Source of the DNA: an uncultured Mycoplasmatales bacterium
GTDB lineage: Bacteria; Bacillota_I; Bacilli_A; Mycoplasmatales; Mycoplasmoidaceae
NCBI GenBank assembly: GCA_910578525.1
Contig: CAJTRF010000007.1
Coordinates: 1 to 38,635, forward strand
Direction: 5' to 3'
Length of the DNA stretch: 38,635 nucleotides
The position numbers and the translations under genes are program-made. Below are positions 1 to 9,365 of the stretch, in pieces; the stretch's first letter is position 1, and every line of letters starts with the position of its first letter. The notes under the pieces were generated by a model, which searched no databases, was not told the DNA's origin, and saw only the letters and a list, made by a program, of their open reading frames with translations.

Positions 1-953
1 ATAATATTTCTATTTCTTCAACAGGAAGTATATTAATTAAAACTAATTTATTATTTAATATTATTTCAAAAATAAATGAAGATAAAATTACATTTGACTT
101 AGTTGATAATTCTATTATTCATATATCTACTAATAAATTCACATTAGATCTAAATGTATTAGAAAGTTATAGCTATCCAGTGATTAATTTTTCCTTCGAA
201 AATAAAAATAAAATTACTATTAATAAAAAATTATTTAATAAAATTACTAATAAAACTTCATTAACTGTTTTAGAAAGTTCTGATCAAACTAATATTTTTA
301 CAGGTATTAATTTAAATTCAAGTAGATTAGATAATAAAATTGAAGTATTATCAACAGATTCTTACCATTTAAGTTATTTACAAGAAGATTTTACTAATGA
401 TAAATTCGATATCACTCTTTCTTTAAAAGTTGTTAAATTAATTAATTCTCTTTTAAAAGAAAGTAAAAGTGACTGTAATTTCTATTTAGATCAAAATAAT
501 ATTTTATTTGAAATTAATGACACAATTATTTCTACAAGATTATTAGATGGTAAATATCATTCATCTCCATATAAAATTTTACAAAATACTTATCCTTATA
601 GTTTTATAACTTCTAAAAAAGAAATGATAGATTCAATTAATAGAGGATTGGTATTACTTTCATCTGATAATTCTAAAAAACCAACTGTTCAAATAATTAT
701 TAATAATAAAGAATTAAATTTAAATTTTAAATCAATTGAATTAGGTAGTTGTTACGAAAAAATAAACATTGATGGTTATAAAGGAAATAATATTCAAATC
801 ATTTTAAATATTAAATATTTATTAGATTTATTAAGAGAAATTGAAACAGACAAAATTGAATTTCATTTTATAAATGAACGAGGTCCAATTTTAATAAAAG
901 AAGTTAATGATAAAAATTTTATTACATTAATTTCACCTTGTGGTAATAATTAA
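1..953 (+). CDS. dnaN: DNA polymerase III beta subunit (sliding clamp), 3' part
   Basis: The beta clamp encircles DNA and tethers the replicative polymerase. The frame is open from base 3 at the left edge, so the 5' part lies outside the window; a GTG at 180 is internal, not the start. The translation upstream of 180 already carries clamp features: a G-S-I-L-I strand, then K-T-N-L-L-F-N-I-I-S-K helix, and Y-S-Y-P-V just before position 180, like the conserved 'eYP' at the end of clamp domain 1. The C-terminal part has the final-domain strand pattern K-I-E-F-H-F ... G-P-I-L-I ... ending I-S-P. About 316 residues are present of roughly 370 expected. It is followed directly by a terminator. dnaN normally sits beside dnaA and the origin, so oriC is probably a short way to the left (inference). 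Confidence 0.9.
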   Translation, partial: NISISSTGSILIKTNLLFNIISKINEDKITFDLVDNSIIHISTNKFTLDLNVLESYSYPVINFSFENKNKITINKKLFNKITNKTSLTVLESSDQTNIFTGINLNSSRLDNKIEVLSTDSYHLSYLQEDFTNDKFDITLSLKVVKLINSLLKESKSDCNFYLDQNNILFEINDTIISTRLLDGKYHSSPYKILQNTYPYSFITSKKEMIDSINRGLVLLSSDNSKKPTVQIIINNKELNLNFKSIELGSCYEKINIDGYKGNNIQIILNIKYLLDLLREIETDKIEFHFINERGPILIKEVNDKNFITLISPCGNN

Positions 954-982
954 AAAAAAGAGTGGATTCCACTCTTTTTTTT
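952..982. terminator. Bidirectional intrinsic terminator between dnaN and tRNA-Trp
   Basis: GAGTGG (960-965) pairs with CCACTC (969-974) across an ATT loop. The stem is flanked by eight A on the left and eight T on the right, so either strand ends in a U tract after the hairpin. It overlaps the last base or two of the dnaN stop codon and would end dnaN on the + strand and the tRNA-Trp operon on the - strand. Confidence 0.88.
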
Positions 983-989
983 AATTTAT

Positions 990-1063
990 TGGCAGGGGTT
1001 GTAAGAATCGAACTCACATTAAAAGTTTTGGAGACTTTGGTTTTGCCATTAAACTAAACCCCT
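990..1063 (-). tRNA. trnW: tRNA-Trp, anticodon CCA
   Basis: The reverse strand folds as a 74-base cloverleaf. The acceptor AGGGGTT pairs with AACCCCT; the D stem is GTTT/AAAC; the anticodon stem AAAGT/ACTTT closes loop CTCCAAA; the T arm is GTGAG-TTCGAAT-CTTAC. The discriminator is G and CCA is encoded. The anticodon CCA reads UGG. UGA is the common Trp codon in this window, so a second tRNA-Trp with anticodon UCA must exist elsewhere. UGG still occurs in a few genes here (RDD protein, ABC ATPase, hydrolase, pyrE, right-edge gene), which explains why this tRNA is kept. It is the last gene of the minus-strand operon, and its first two bases are also the last two bases of the ymdB stop codon. 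Confidence 0.95.
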
Positions 1064-1850
1064 ATTTTTCTCTAATAAATACCCTTTTTAGTTTAATTGG
1101 TTTATTTGTTTGATCATTAAATTCAATAATAATTCCATTTAATTGATATTTAGAAGTATCTTCTAATAATCTAAATCTTTGAGATTGACCTCTAAACATA
1201 TTGATAATAGTTTCTGGATTAGCTCCAATAACACCTTCAGATGGTCCGGTCATACCAGTATCTGTTATATAAGCTGTGTTTTTGTAAATTCTTTCATCTG
1301 CGCTTTGAATATGTGTATGTGTACCTAAAATAGCACTAACCTTACCTGCAAAATTTTGTAGAAATGCATTTTTTTCACTTGTAGTTTCTGTGTGAAAATC
1401 TATAACATGAATATCAGAATTATCTGTAGATAATAACTTTTCTAATTCAATAAATGGATTTGTTTGAATATCATGACAATATACTGTAGACCCTAGTAAA
1501 TTTGTAATTCTAATATTTTTATTATTATGAATAAATGTGGTAGTTCCACTACCTCATGTGTAATATGGAGATTCTAATTTTAAATTTAGAGGTCTTATAG
1601 TGTTTTTATTCTTTAATACTTCTTTAATTTCTTCTAAATAATAAGTATGATTTCCGAAAGTAAAATAATTTACTCCATAACCACATAATAATTTATAGTC
1701 CGCTAGAGATAATGATCTTCCTTTAGTACAATTTTCAGCATTAGCAATAACAATATCAATATTATTCTCTTGTTTTAAAACTGGCAATTCATTCTTGATT
1801 GCTTGTTTCCCTTTTTCTCCAAATATATCACCAATAAATAAGATTTTCAT
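1062..1850 (-). CDS. ymdB: YmdB-type metallophosphoesterase (TIGR00282 family)
   Basis: A 262-residue calcineurin-like phosphoesterase. YmdB of Bacillus is a 2',3'-cyclic-nucleotide phosphodiesterase; the family uses two metals. Visible motifs are I-G-D-I-F-G at the N-terminus, N-A-E-N near residue 38, G-N-H-T near residue 67, F-H-T-E-T-T-S-E-K (family norm HAExTSEK), G-T-H-T-H-I-Q and D-T-G-M-T-G-P, so all metal ligands seem present. One in-frame TGA (1554-1556) encodes Trp. The ATG at 1850 lies 5 bases after the cyclo-ligase stop. The TAG stop (1064-1062) overlaps tRNA-Trp by two bases. As I recall, the order pcrA-cyclo-ligase-ymdB matches MG244-MG245-MG246 of M. genitalium. Confidence 0.88.
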
Positions 1851-1855
1851 TTTTA

Positions 1856-2395
1856 TTACTCTGTAATAATTTTATCTAATTTAATATCTTTTTCAGTTAA
1901 TAAAATTTCTTGAGTTTGTTGAAATTGATAAGCTATACCAACTGTTGGTATAGGATTAAATTTTAAAAAATTGTTGTATCAATTTAATCCATATCCCATT
2001 CTATATTTTTCTTTATTAAAACCAATCATAGGAACAATAATTAACTGAATGTTTGCAGGATAAACAACATTATTATGCTTTGTTTGTTTCATTGAATGTC
2101 AACATTCGAATTCAAAATCAGTTGAAGTAATTTCTGTGAAGTACATTGAATTATCTTTAATTTTTGGTATACAAACACGGTATTTATGTTTTAATAATCA
2201 TTTGATTGGTTCGATAGTATCTACTTCATTTTCAATCGGTCAATACATCCCAATAAATTTATCATTTTTGCATTTTTCAAATTCTTTAATAAGTAGATTA
2301 AAAATTTTTCTATCTAATATTTTCTTTTCATCATTAGATAATTTTCATCTTTTTCTTAATAATTCTGTTCTTATTTCTTTATTAGTTCTAATCAT
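1856..2395 (-). CDS. fthC: 5-formyltetrahydrofolate cyclo-ligase (MTHFS)
   Basis: A 179-residue enzyme that converts 5-formyl-THF to 5,10-methenyl-THF with ATP, feeding one-carbon metabolism. It is invisible with the standard code because of several TGA-Trp codons. The N-terminus has the family pattern N-K-E-I-R-T-E-L-L-R-K-R. The centre has G-M-Y-W-P and N-E-V-D-T (family P-x-x-x-E-v-d-t). The C-terminal part has I-V-P-M-I-G-F followed by R-M-G-Y-G-L-N-W-Y-N-N-F-L, corresponding to the usual R-x-G-x-G-G-G-Y-Y-D-R. Several glycines and the Asp of that loop are replaced, so the active site is divergent. ATG at 2395 is one base after the pcrA stop, indicating translational coupling. Confidence 0.8.
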
Positions 2396-2396
2396 A

Positions 2397-4556
2397 TTAA
2401 TTCTTTATTCTTTTGATGCTCTTATGGTTTTTCATTAATGTTTTTATACCATATGGAGCTTTAAATGCAACAGTTAAATAATCTTTTTCAACATTTGTCA
2501 CTACTCCTTGGCCAAATGTAGTGTGAGAAATTACATCTCCAATGACAAAATCAATGTTTTTTTGTTCGTACATATTTGAAAAATCATTGATTTGTTTTTT
2601 AGAATCATATCAATCCAAATCTGCACTACTAATAGATTTAAATTCTTGCTCAATCTTTATCATATTTTCATATCCAATTTCTTTTAGAAACATTGATGGA
2701 CCTGTAGCTCCAGAAAAAGTGTATCCTTCTGAACATGTAATATATAGTTGTTGTCTTGCTCTTGTCATGGCAACATAAGCTATTCTTCTTTCTTCTTGAT
2801 AATCTGTTGATTTAGCTGGTGGAAATATATTATTTGAAAAACCTACTAAAAATACAATTGGAAATTCTAATCCTTTAGCAACATGCACTGTCATTAATGA
2901 AACAAAATTTTCTTTTAAATTATTTTGTTCAGAAGTATCAGTATACAAACTAATTTCATCTAAATAACTTTCAATTGTAAGTTCTTTTGAACACTCCATA
3001 ATTTTAATTGAATTTATTAATTCGTTAATATTTTCTCTTTTATCTTCTAAATCTAAAGATTTAAGGTATTCATCATAATTGGTTAATTCAATAATTTTCT
3101 TTAAGGCTTCAGATACAGGTTTGTCTTTTATTTCTTTTCTTAATTTAATAATTGTTTGATAAAATTTGTTACATTTTTTTCAATTTCAATCTTGATCTTG
3201 TAAATTTAAACAATTAAAAAAACACAAACCAGTTTTAGCTGAATAATTATCAATTTTGCTAATTGTTGTTTCACCAATACCGCGTCCAGGCACATTGATA
3301 ATTCTTTTTAAGGATATTTCATCTTGTCCTACCATTAATTTTAAATAAGCGATTAGGTCTTTAATTTCTTTTCTTTGGTAGAATCTAATACCACCAAATA
3401 TCTTGTAAGGAATATTATTGATCATTAATGCATCTTCACAAAATCTTGATAAATAATTACTTCTATACAAAATTGCAATATCAGAATATTTAGCACCATT
3501 TTTAACAAGTTCAATTATATTTTTACTTACAAATTCACCTTCATCTTGTTGACTATCTCCATGAAAATAACTAATTAACTCTCCTTGTTCGTTATTTGTA
3601 ATTAAATTTTTCTTGATACGATCAAAGTTGTTAGAAATTAATTTATTTGATCCATTAAGAATGTTTTTAGTTGAACGATAATTAGTATCTAAAATAACTA
3701 ATTTAGATTCAGGAAATTGTTCTCTAAAATCTTTGAATATTCATTCATATGCACCACGTCACTTATAAATTGATTGATCAGGATCACCGACTACAAAAAT
3801 ATTCTTATGTTTTTGGTCAATTAACATTCTTAAAATATTAAATTGAATTTCATTAGTATCTTGAAACTCATCTACCAATATGTAAGAAAATCTATTTTGT
3901 CATTTATTTCTTATTTCTTTATTAGCAAATAAAAGTTTATTAGTGTAAATTAACAAATCATTAAAATCAAGTAAATTATTTGTTATTAACTTTCTTTGAT
4001 ATTCAGTAAAAATTAGTCTAATAGCTTTTACTTCTTCAGGTACATATATGTATGCTGTTTTCATTAAAGCGGCTAACTGTGTGAAATTATTAATGTCAAT
4101 ATTTCCAAATTTTATTACTTCAATTAATTGAAGAGCTTTTTTTGGTTTAATAGTTGAGCAAATTTCTTTAGTTACTTTAAATTGTTTGTAGATTTCTTTA
4201 ATTAAAGACATTTGGTCTTCATCGTCTATAATGCCAAAGTTTCTACTTCTATTCAAATGTTCGATATCTTCTTTAAGAATTCTTAAACAAATTGAGTGAT
4301 ATGTACCAATTCATGAAAGTCTTGTATTTTTAACTAAGGCATTTACACGTTGTTTCATTTCATTAGCAGCTTTATTTGTAAATGTAATTGCTAGAATAGA
4401 GTCTGGGTTAAACGAATTGTTTTCAATTAAATATGCAATTCTAGTTGTTAAAACTCTTGTTTTGCCTGTTCCTGCACCTGCTACAACAATTACAGGTCCA
4501 TTACCTATAGTAACAGCTTTTTTTTGATTTTCATTTAGATTAGAAAGATCAAGCAT
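2397..4556 (-). CDS. pcrA: UvrD/PcrA-type superfamily 1 DNA helicase
   Basis: A 719-residue 3'-5' helicase used in nucleotide-excision repair, fork restart and plasmid replication. Walker A is A-G-A-G-T-G-K-T at residues 26-33. Motif II V-D-E-F-Q-D-T-N lies near 225, G-D-P-D-Q-S-I-Y-K-W-R-G near 255, N-Y-R-S-T near 285, T-V-H-V-A-K-G-L-E-F near 557 and A-Y-V-A-M-T-R-A-R near 595. The C-terminus keeps the PcrA Tudor-like domain (G-D-V-I-S-H ... F-G-Q-G-V-V ... G-I-K-T-L). Length is normal for PcrA. The ATG at 4556 follows the RDD-protein stop by one base. Several TGA codons fall at conserved Trp positions, such as the one in Y-K-W-R-G. Confidence 0.95.
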
Positions 4557-4557
4557 A

Positions 4558-5295
4558 TTATTCTTCGCTTATTTCTCCTAAATCAATTGATTCTACTTCT
4601 CCTGGTAATTTGTAATTCTTAGTAGAAGCCTTTATTTTAGCATTAGTTTTGCTATTAGCTGTATCACTTTTTGTATTAAGTTTAATAGTAACAGTGTCAC
4701 TAACAATATCTTGTAGACATCTTTTTTTGTTTCTTAGAAACATCCATAAAATACATACAAATAACATAATGCCTGAGACATAATATAATGCTTCAAATAC
4801 TACAGTAGCATCAGAAAAAGCATTGTGTTCACCTTGTACCATTGCTTTAAGCAATAAGCCAGCATTAGTATCCCCTAGTGAAACTAATGTTGTTCCTAAA
4901 ATTAACGAGATAACAGCAAATGATTCAGATAAAAAAATCTCTCTCTTAATTAATCCGATAAATTTTGTATCAAAAATATGAGTGTTGACAACACATATTT
5001 TACAAATTCAGCAGCCAATTGTTTTACCACTTCAAATAAATGGCAAACAAACGAAATAGCCAAAGATTAAAGTACATGAAAACAAAGAGAAAATAAAGTA
5101 TTTTCATGCAGGTGTGTTCTCAAAAAAATTTTTGTCATGCAAAAAATCGTTATTACCAATAGCGAACACAACAAACAACAATAAAAATAGGACTAAAAAT
5201 AAAAACAATAAATCAAAAATACGAGCAAAAAGTCTTGTTCATGCTGGTGCTAAAAAATATCTAGTTTTATTATTAGTCTGTTTTGATATATTCAT
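4558..5295 (-). CDS. RDD-family integral membrane protein
   Basis: A 245-residue membrane protein reconstructed across several TGA codons. After a short polar N-terminus, R-L-F-A-R-I-F-D (about residues 17-24) is the RDD signature and runs into a long hydrophobic segment. A second membrane segment follows near 80-100. Then S-G-K-T-I-G-C-W-I-C-K-I matches the RDD 'T-x-G-K' loop, with K-R-E before two more hydrophobic segments. The last 60 residues are a Lys/Thr/Ser-rich cytoplasmic tail ending in acidic residues. One Trp (C-I-L-W-M) uses the rare UGG codon. The start overlaps the stop of the upstream glycosyltransferase as TAATG. RDD proteins have no uniform function; a transport or membrane-remodelling role is only a guess. 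Confidence 0.75.
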
Positions 5296-6257
5296 TATTT
5301 AAAGAAATCGTGGATATATATCAATCTGAATTTAAAATCTTTAAAGTATTTATTTAAATTTTTAGTTTGTTTAAACAAGTTGTTTGTAATAACAGGATTA
5401 TCTCTTCAATTAGGAATATATTTTGTTAATCAAATATTTGATGTGTGTAGAGCTTTACCAATAATCTTAGATGAAAAATAAGATGTTGGTTTTCAATAAG
5501 ATTGATGTATCTTGTATAAGAACGAGTAAAGAATTGAATAGATAATCATGTATTCAAAATAATTATTATTGTCTTTATTATTTTTTAAAAAATTAAAGTT
5601 GTCTTTATTTTCAATTAAATAAGTTGATTGTTCAAAGATATTGTATAAGTTGTAAGAAAATTTCTTGTTATCAGCAAATGTAACTAAATTAGGATTGTTG
5701 TATCAAACAACTTGTTTCATACAATCTACACATTTCAATAAATGAGTTAAAGGATAGTATTTAAATAATTCAAAATGAATCTTATTTTTTCTTAAAAATT
5801 TAACATTATAAATTTTGTTTTTAATTGATGGAGTTAATACAGAAAATAAATCTAACCCTACTTTATTAAAAGTTTTTGTTGAAATTTTGTTTTCTTTATT
5901 ATTTAAAATAATAAAGTCGCAGTCTTTATTTTTTTCAATTAAATTTAAAACATTTTTGACAAAATCTTTGTGTATAGTAACATTACTACCTAGGTAATAA
6001 ACGTAGTCACCTCGTGCTAGCTCTAATCCTGTATTAAAAGATCATGAGTGACCAATTTTTTGGTTGGTAGAAATAAATTTAAAATTTTTAATTTTATCAA
6101 ATTTAAATTTCAATACTTCATTTACAACATTATTGTTTGGGTCATCATAAACAAAAATTAACTCAAAATTTTTATTAGTTTGATTAAAGATAGAGTTTAT
6201 AGATTTTTCTAGCGTTTCTCAGTTACTATTAACGTGATATATAAAAGATAATTTCAT
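5295..6257 (-). CDS. Family 2 glycosyltransferase-like protein lacking a normal DxD motif
   Basis: A 320-residue protein, invisible with the standard code because of TGA-Trp codons. The N-terminal half follows the GT-A fold of family 2 glycosyltransferases: K-L-S-F-I-Y-H-V-N-S-N-W-E-T-L at the start, N-S-I-F-N-Q-T near 28, F-E-L-I-F-V-Y-D-D, then I-G-H-S-W-S-F-N-T-G-L near 85 and A-R-G-D-Y-V-Y-Y-L. In active enzymes the last strand leads into D-x-D-D; here the residues are L-G-S-N-V-T, so the metal-binding aspartates are absent. The C-terminal half is Asn/Lys/Tyr-rich and unrecognised. It lies 2 bases after the stop of the preceding small gene and shares TAATG with the RDD gene. It may be inactive, metal-independent or use another acidic residue. 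Confidence 0.72.
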
Positions 6258-6259
6258 TA

Positions 6260-6589
6260 TTAATTTTTATTATTTTTGTCTGGCTTTGTTTCAGTGTTTT
6301 CTTTTGGTTTTTCAGTATCACCAAATATTTCATTAAAATCTTCTGGATTTATTCCCATGTCTCCTAAACTTTGAGAAAGTTTTTGAATACTTTCTTTTAA
6401 TTTTTCAGACATTTTTTCCATTTTACCTGCATTTTGGATTTGAGAAGTAATAACGGTTGCAAGAAACTCTTCAATATTATTGAATTTTTTCATAGATCCT
6501 AATGGACTATTATTGTTTTTTTCCATTATTTCTTTAATTTTTGCAACAATTTCGTCTTCTAATTCTAGAGTGATTTTAGACTTTCCCAT
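6260..6589 (-). CDS. Small acidic protein with a possible ribbon-helix-helix N-terminus
   Basis: A 109-residue protein, first gene of the minus-strand operon. I do not recognise a named family. The N-terminus K-I-T-L-E-L followed by D-E-I-V-A-K-I-K-E-I-M-E-K, then F-N-N-I-E-E-F-L-A-T-V-I-T-S-Q-I, resembles the strand-helix-helix layout of MetJ/Arc/CopG DNA-binding proteins. A second amphipathic helix (about 58-75, K-M-E-K-M-S-E-K-L-K) could form a coiled coil, and the tail is disordered (Lys, Asn, Thr, Glu). There are no Trp or Cys residues. It is read divergently from serS across a 45-base gap carrying a 22-base perfect palindrome, so autoregulation is conceivable but unproven. It could equally be a Mollicutes-specific structural or chaperone-like protein. 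Confidence 0.6.
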   Translation of the reverse strand: MGKSKITLELEDEIVAKIKEIMEKNNNSPLGSMKKFNNIEEFLATVITSQIQNAGKMEKMSEKLKESIQKLSQSLGDMGINPEDFNEIFGDTEKPKENTETKPDKNNKN

Positions 6590-6606
6590 ACTATATTATT
6601 TATAAA

Positions 6607-6628
6607 AGTTATTATATATATAATAACT
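6607..6628. promoter_or_regulatory. Palindromic bidirectional promoter (small-protein operon / serS)
   Basis: A perfect 22-base palindrome. It holds TATAAT on the + strand (6619-6624) and TATAAT on the - strand (6616-6611), two bases apart. The + start would fall near 6631, four bases before the serS ATG (nearly leaderless). The - start would fall near 6604, about 15 bases before the ATG at 6589. No Shine-Dalgarno sequence is seen for either gene. Confidence 0.7.
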
Positions 6629-6634
6629 AATATT

Positions 6635-7906
6635 ATGTTAGATATAAATTTATTGAGAAATAATTTTAATGAAACAGCAGAGAAGGTTAGAAGTAGAGGA
6701 AAAAAATACGAACAACTTGATAGTTTTAACAACTTAGATAAATCTTGAAGAGAAATTTCTACAAAGATTCAAAATATCAATGCAAATACTAATAAAATTT
6801 CTAAAGAAATTGGTTTATTAATTGCTAAAGGAGACAAAGATGGTGCTGAGCAATTAAAACAATCTGTCAAACAATCTAAACAAGAATTAGAAGAGTTAAA
6901 TGCTAAAAAAGAAAAACTAGAAGTTGAATTAAATGATATTTTATATTCTATACCTAACATTCCTGATAAAACAGTTCCTATTGGAGCGGATGAAAATGAA
7001 AATAAAGAAATTAAAAGATTTTCATCTCCCACTAATTTTGATTTTCAACCCAAACCACATTGAGAATTAGCAGAAAGCTTGGGTTTGATTGACTTTGAAA
7101 GAGGAGTTAAAGTTTGCGGGTCAAGATACATTTTGTACAAAGGTTTAGGTGCTAAATTAATTAGAGCACTTCAATGATACACTCTTGATATGAATATCAA
7201 GGCCGGTTTCCAAGAACTTTTACCACCAGTTGTAGTTAAAAGAGAATCATTAATTGGTACAGGTCAACTACCTAAATTTGAAGAAGATTTATATAAATTA
7301 AATTCTGGAGATTATTTATCACCAACAGGCGAAGTTCAATTGACTAACTATTTCCGTGATGAAATTTTAGATGAAAGTAAACTTCCTTATCATTTTACAA
7401 CTGATACTTGTTGTTTCAGAAGTGAAGCAGGAAGTGCTGGGAAAGACACTCGTGGGGTTATTAGACAACATCAATTTTATAAAACAGAAATGGTTAAAAT
7501 TACTAAACAAGAAAATTCATTTGATGAATTAGAACACATGACTAGTCAAGCAGAAAAGATTCTTGAATCATTGAATTTACCTCACAGAAGAATAGTTCTA
7601 TGTACAGGGGATATGGGTTTTAGTTCTTCTAAAACATACGACATTGAAGTATGATTACCATCATACAATTCATTTAAAGAAATTTCTTCATGTTCTAACT
7701 GTTTAGATTTTCAAGCTAGAAATTTAAAACTAAGATATAAAGATAAAGATGGTCAAACTAAATATTGCCATACACTAAATGGATCAGGTTTAGCGATTGA
7801 CCGTTTATGAGCAGCTGTTGTTGAAAATTATCAACAAGTTGATGGTTCAATTTTAATTCCTGAACCATTAAGAAAATATTTTGATGGAGAAAAATACATT
7901 AAATAA
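6635..7906 (+). CDS. serS: Seryl-tRNA synthetase
   Basis: A 423-residue class II synthetase that charges tRNA-Ser. The first 110 residues form the Lys/Glu-rich antiparallel coiled coil that contacts the tRNA long arm. Motif 1 lies around F-Q-E-L-L-P-P-V-V-V (about 190). The TxE loop S-P-T-G-E-V and motif 2 F-R-S-E-A-G-S-A-G-K-D-T-R-G follow near 230-285. Motif 3 N-G-S-G-L-A-I-D-R-L-W is near 385-395. Internal TGA codons encode Trp. ATG at 6635 is almost leaderless behind the palindromic promoter. The stop overlaps the tmk start as TAATG. It heads a five-gene operon in the same order I recall for MG005-MG009. Confidence 0.95.
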
Positions 7907-8556
7907 TGTCTAAGAAGGGTATATTCATTACTTTTGAAGGCCCAGACGGTTGTGGTAAGACCACAATCATTAATTTAATATATCAAGATTTACAAAAGAA
8001 GTTTGGTCAAGAAAATGTAGTGTTAACAAGAGAACCTGGTGGTAAGAATAACATTATTGCTGAAGATATTAGGAATATTTTATTAAATAAAATAAATTAC
8101 AAAATTTCTGATCGCACAGAAGCTTTGTTGTTTGCAGCCTCTCGCGCTCAACATGTAAAAGATTTTATTATTCCTAATCTAGAATCTGGGAAAATAATTC
8201 TTTGTGATCGTTACATTGATTCATCATTAGTTTATCAAGGATATGCTAGAAATATTGGCATGGAAAACATTTGAGAAATTAATAAATTTGCTATTTTAAA
8301 TACTATGCCTGATTTTACAATTTTATTAATGATTGAACCAGAAAAAGGATTGGCAAGAATTCAAGCTAACAAAAACAGAGATGTTAATAGATTAGATCGT
8401 GAAACTCTTGATATGCATAAAAAAGTGTATGAAGGTTACAAAATAATTGCTCAAAAATATAGTGATAGAATTATTGCTATAAATGCAGAAAATAATATTG
8501 ATAAAGTTCATCAAGACACTTTAGAAGTTGTTCTTAAAAGAATAGGAGATAGATAA
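7906..8556 (+). CDS. tmk: Thymidylate kinase
   Basis: A 216-residue dTMP kinase for dTTP synthesis. The P-loop is G-P-D-G-C-G-K-T-T at residues 12-20, followed by T-R-E-P-G-G near 45, D-R-Y-I-D-S-S near 104-110 and Y-Q-G-Y-A-R after it. A LID region rich in Arg/Asp (N-K-N-R-D-V-N-R-L-D-R-E) follows near 165. One TGA-Trp lies at 8272-8274. TAATG overlaps join it to serS upstream and to holB downstream, so translation is probably coupled. Confidence 0.95.
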
Positions 8557-9365
8557 TGTTTGATGATTTTATCCAATCTCATATAAAACCACACGCTGTG
8601 ATATTTTGTGTCACAACAAAAGCAGATATTGATTCTTTACTTAAAGAATATATTAAGTCGATTGTATTAAATAATTTATCAGAAGAAGATAAACAAGTTT
8701 ATAGTAAAAAAATTGACTCATGACAATATTGCGATATTATTCAGATTAATGGTTTTCAAGAAGCTATAAAAAAAGAAGATATTTTAAACATTAAAAATTC
8801 TTTTTCATATACAGGTGTGGAAAAAACAAACCAAAAGTTCTATGTAATTTATGGTGTTGAGAATATTACTGCACAAGCCGCAAACTCATTACTTAAATTT
8901 TTAGAAGAACCTCCTAAAAATACATATGCAATTTTTGTTACAAAATCTCCTAATTCAATTCTTGAAACGATTAAAAGTCGATGTCAATTGTATTATGTCC
9001 ATCCATCTGAAAACAAATTTAATAATGTTATCAATAAATATAAGATTAAAGATGACAAATTAATTAAAGCATGCGAAACATATTGCTTAATTAATGAATT
9101 AGATTTAGATTTACAAAACAAAGAATTACAAGAGAATTATGAATTTGTTTCTAACTTATCTGAATGTGAATCTAATCTTAAATTAACGAAAGACATGTGT
9201 GATGAATTTAAAAAATTTTCATACAGTAAGATTAACAAAATTTTATTAATTTTGATTAAGTTTTATCCAAATATGGTTATTGAATTAAACAAATTACAAA
9301 ACTTAGTTAAATTTAATCCTAATAAAGTTTTATTTTTTAATAAAATATTAAATACCATCAAATAA
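8556..9365 (+). CDS. holB: DNA polymerase III delta' subunit (clamp loader)
   Basis: A 269-residue clamp-loader subunit that partners with tau/gamma and delta to load the DnaN clamp. The diagnostic stretch is Q-A-A-N-S-L-L-K-F-L-E-E-P-P (about 108-121), followed by the sensor/arginine-finger region T-I-K-S-R-C-Q (about 142-148). No Walker A motif is seen, as expected for a delta' that does not hydrolyse ATP, and the four-cysteine zinc knuckle of larger homologues is missing. The short form is typical of Mollicutes. One TGA-Trp lies near residue 56. TAATG overlaps occur at both ends. Confidence 0.88.

Noticed and set aside
180..953. GTG at 180 as the start of a separate gene
   Set aside because: The frame is open to the window edge and the upstream translation has clamp features, so this is internal to dnaN.
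5114..5302. + strand open frame of 62 codons
   Set aside because: It is a shadow of the RDD gene on the other strand, whose membrane segments and RDD motif are clear.
6635..7906. Apparent stop codons splitting serS, secA, uvrA, carB and others
   Set aside because: Every break is TGA at a position where the family has Trp or tolerates it. They are UGA-Trp codons, not pseudogenes.
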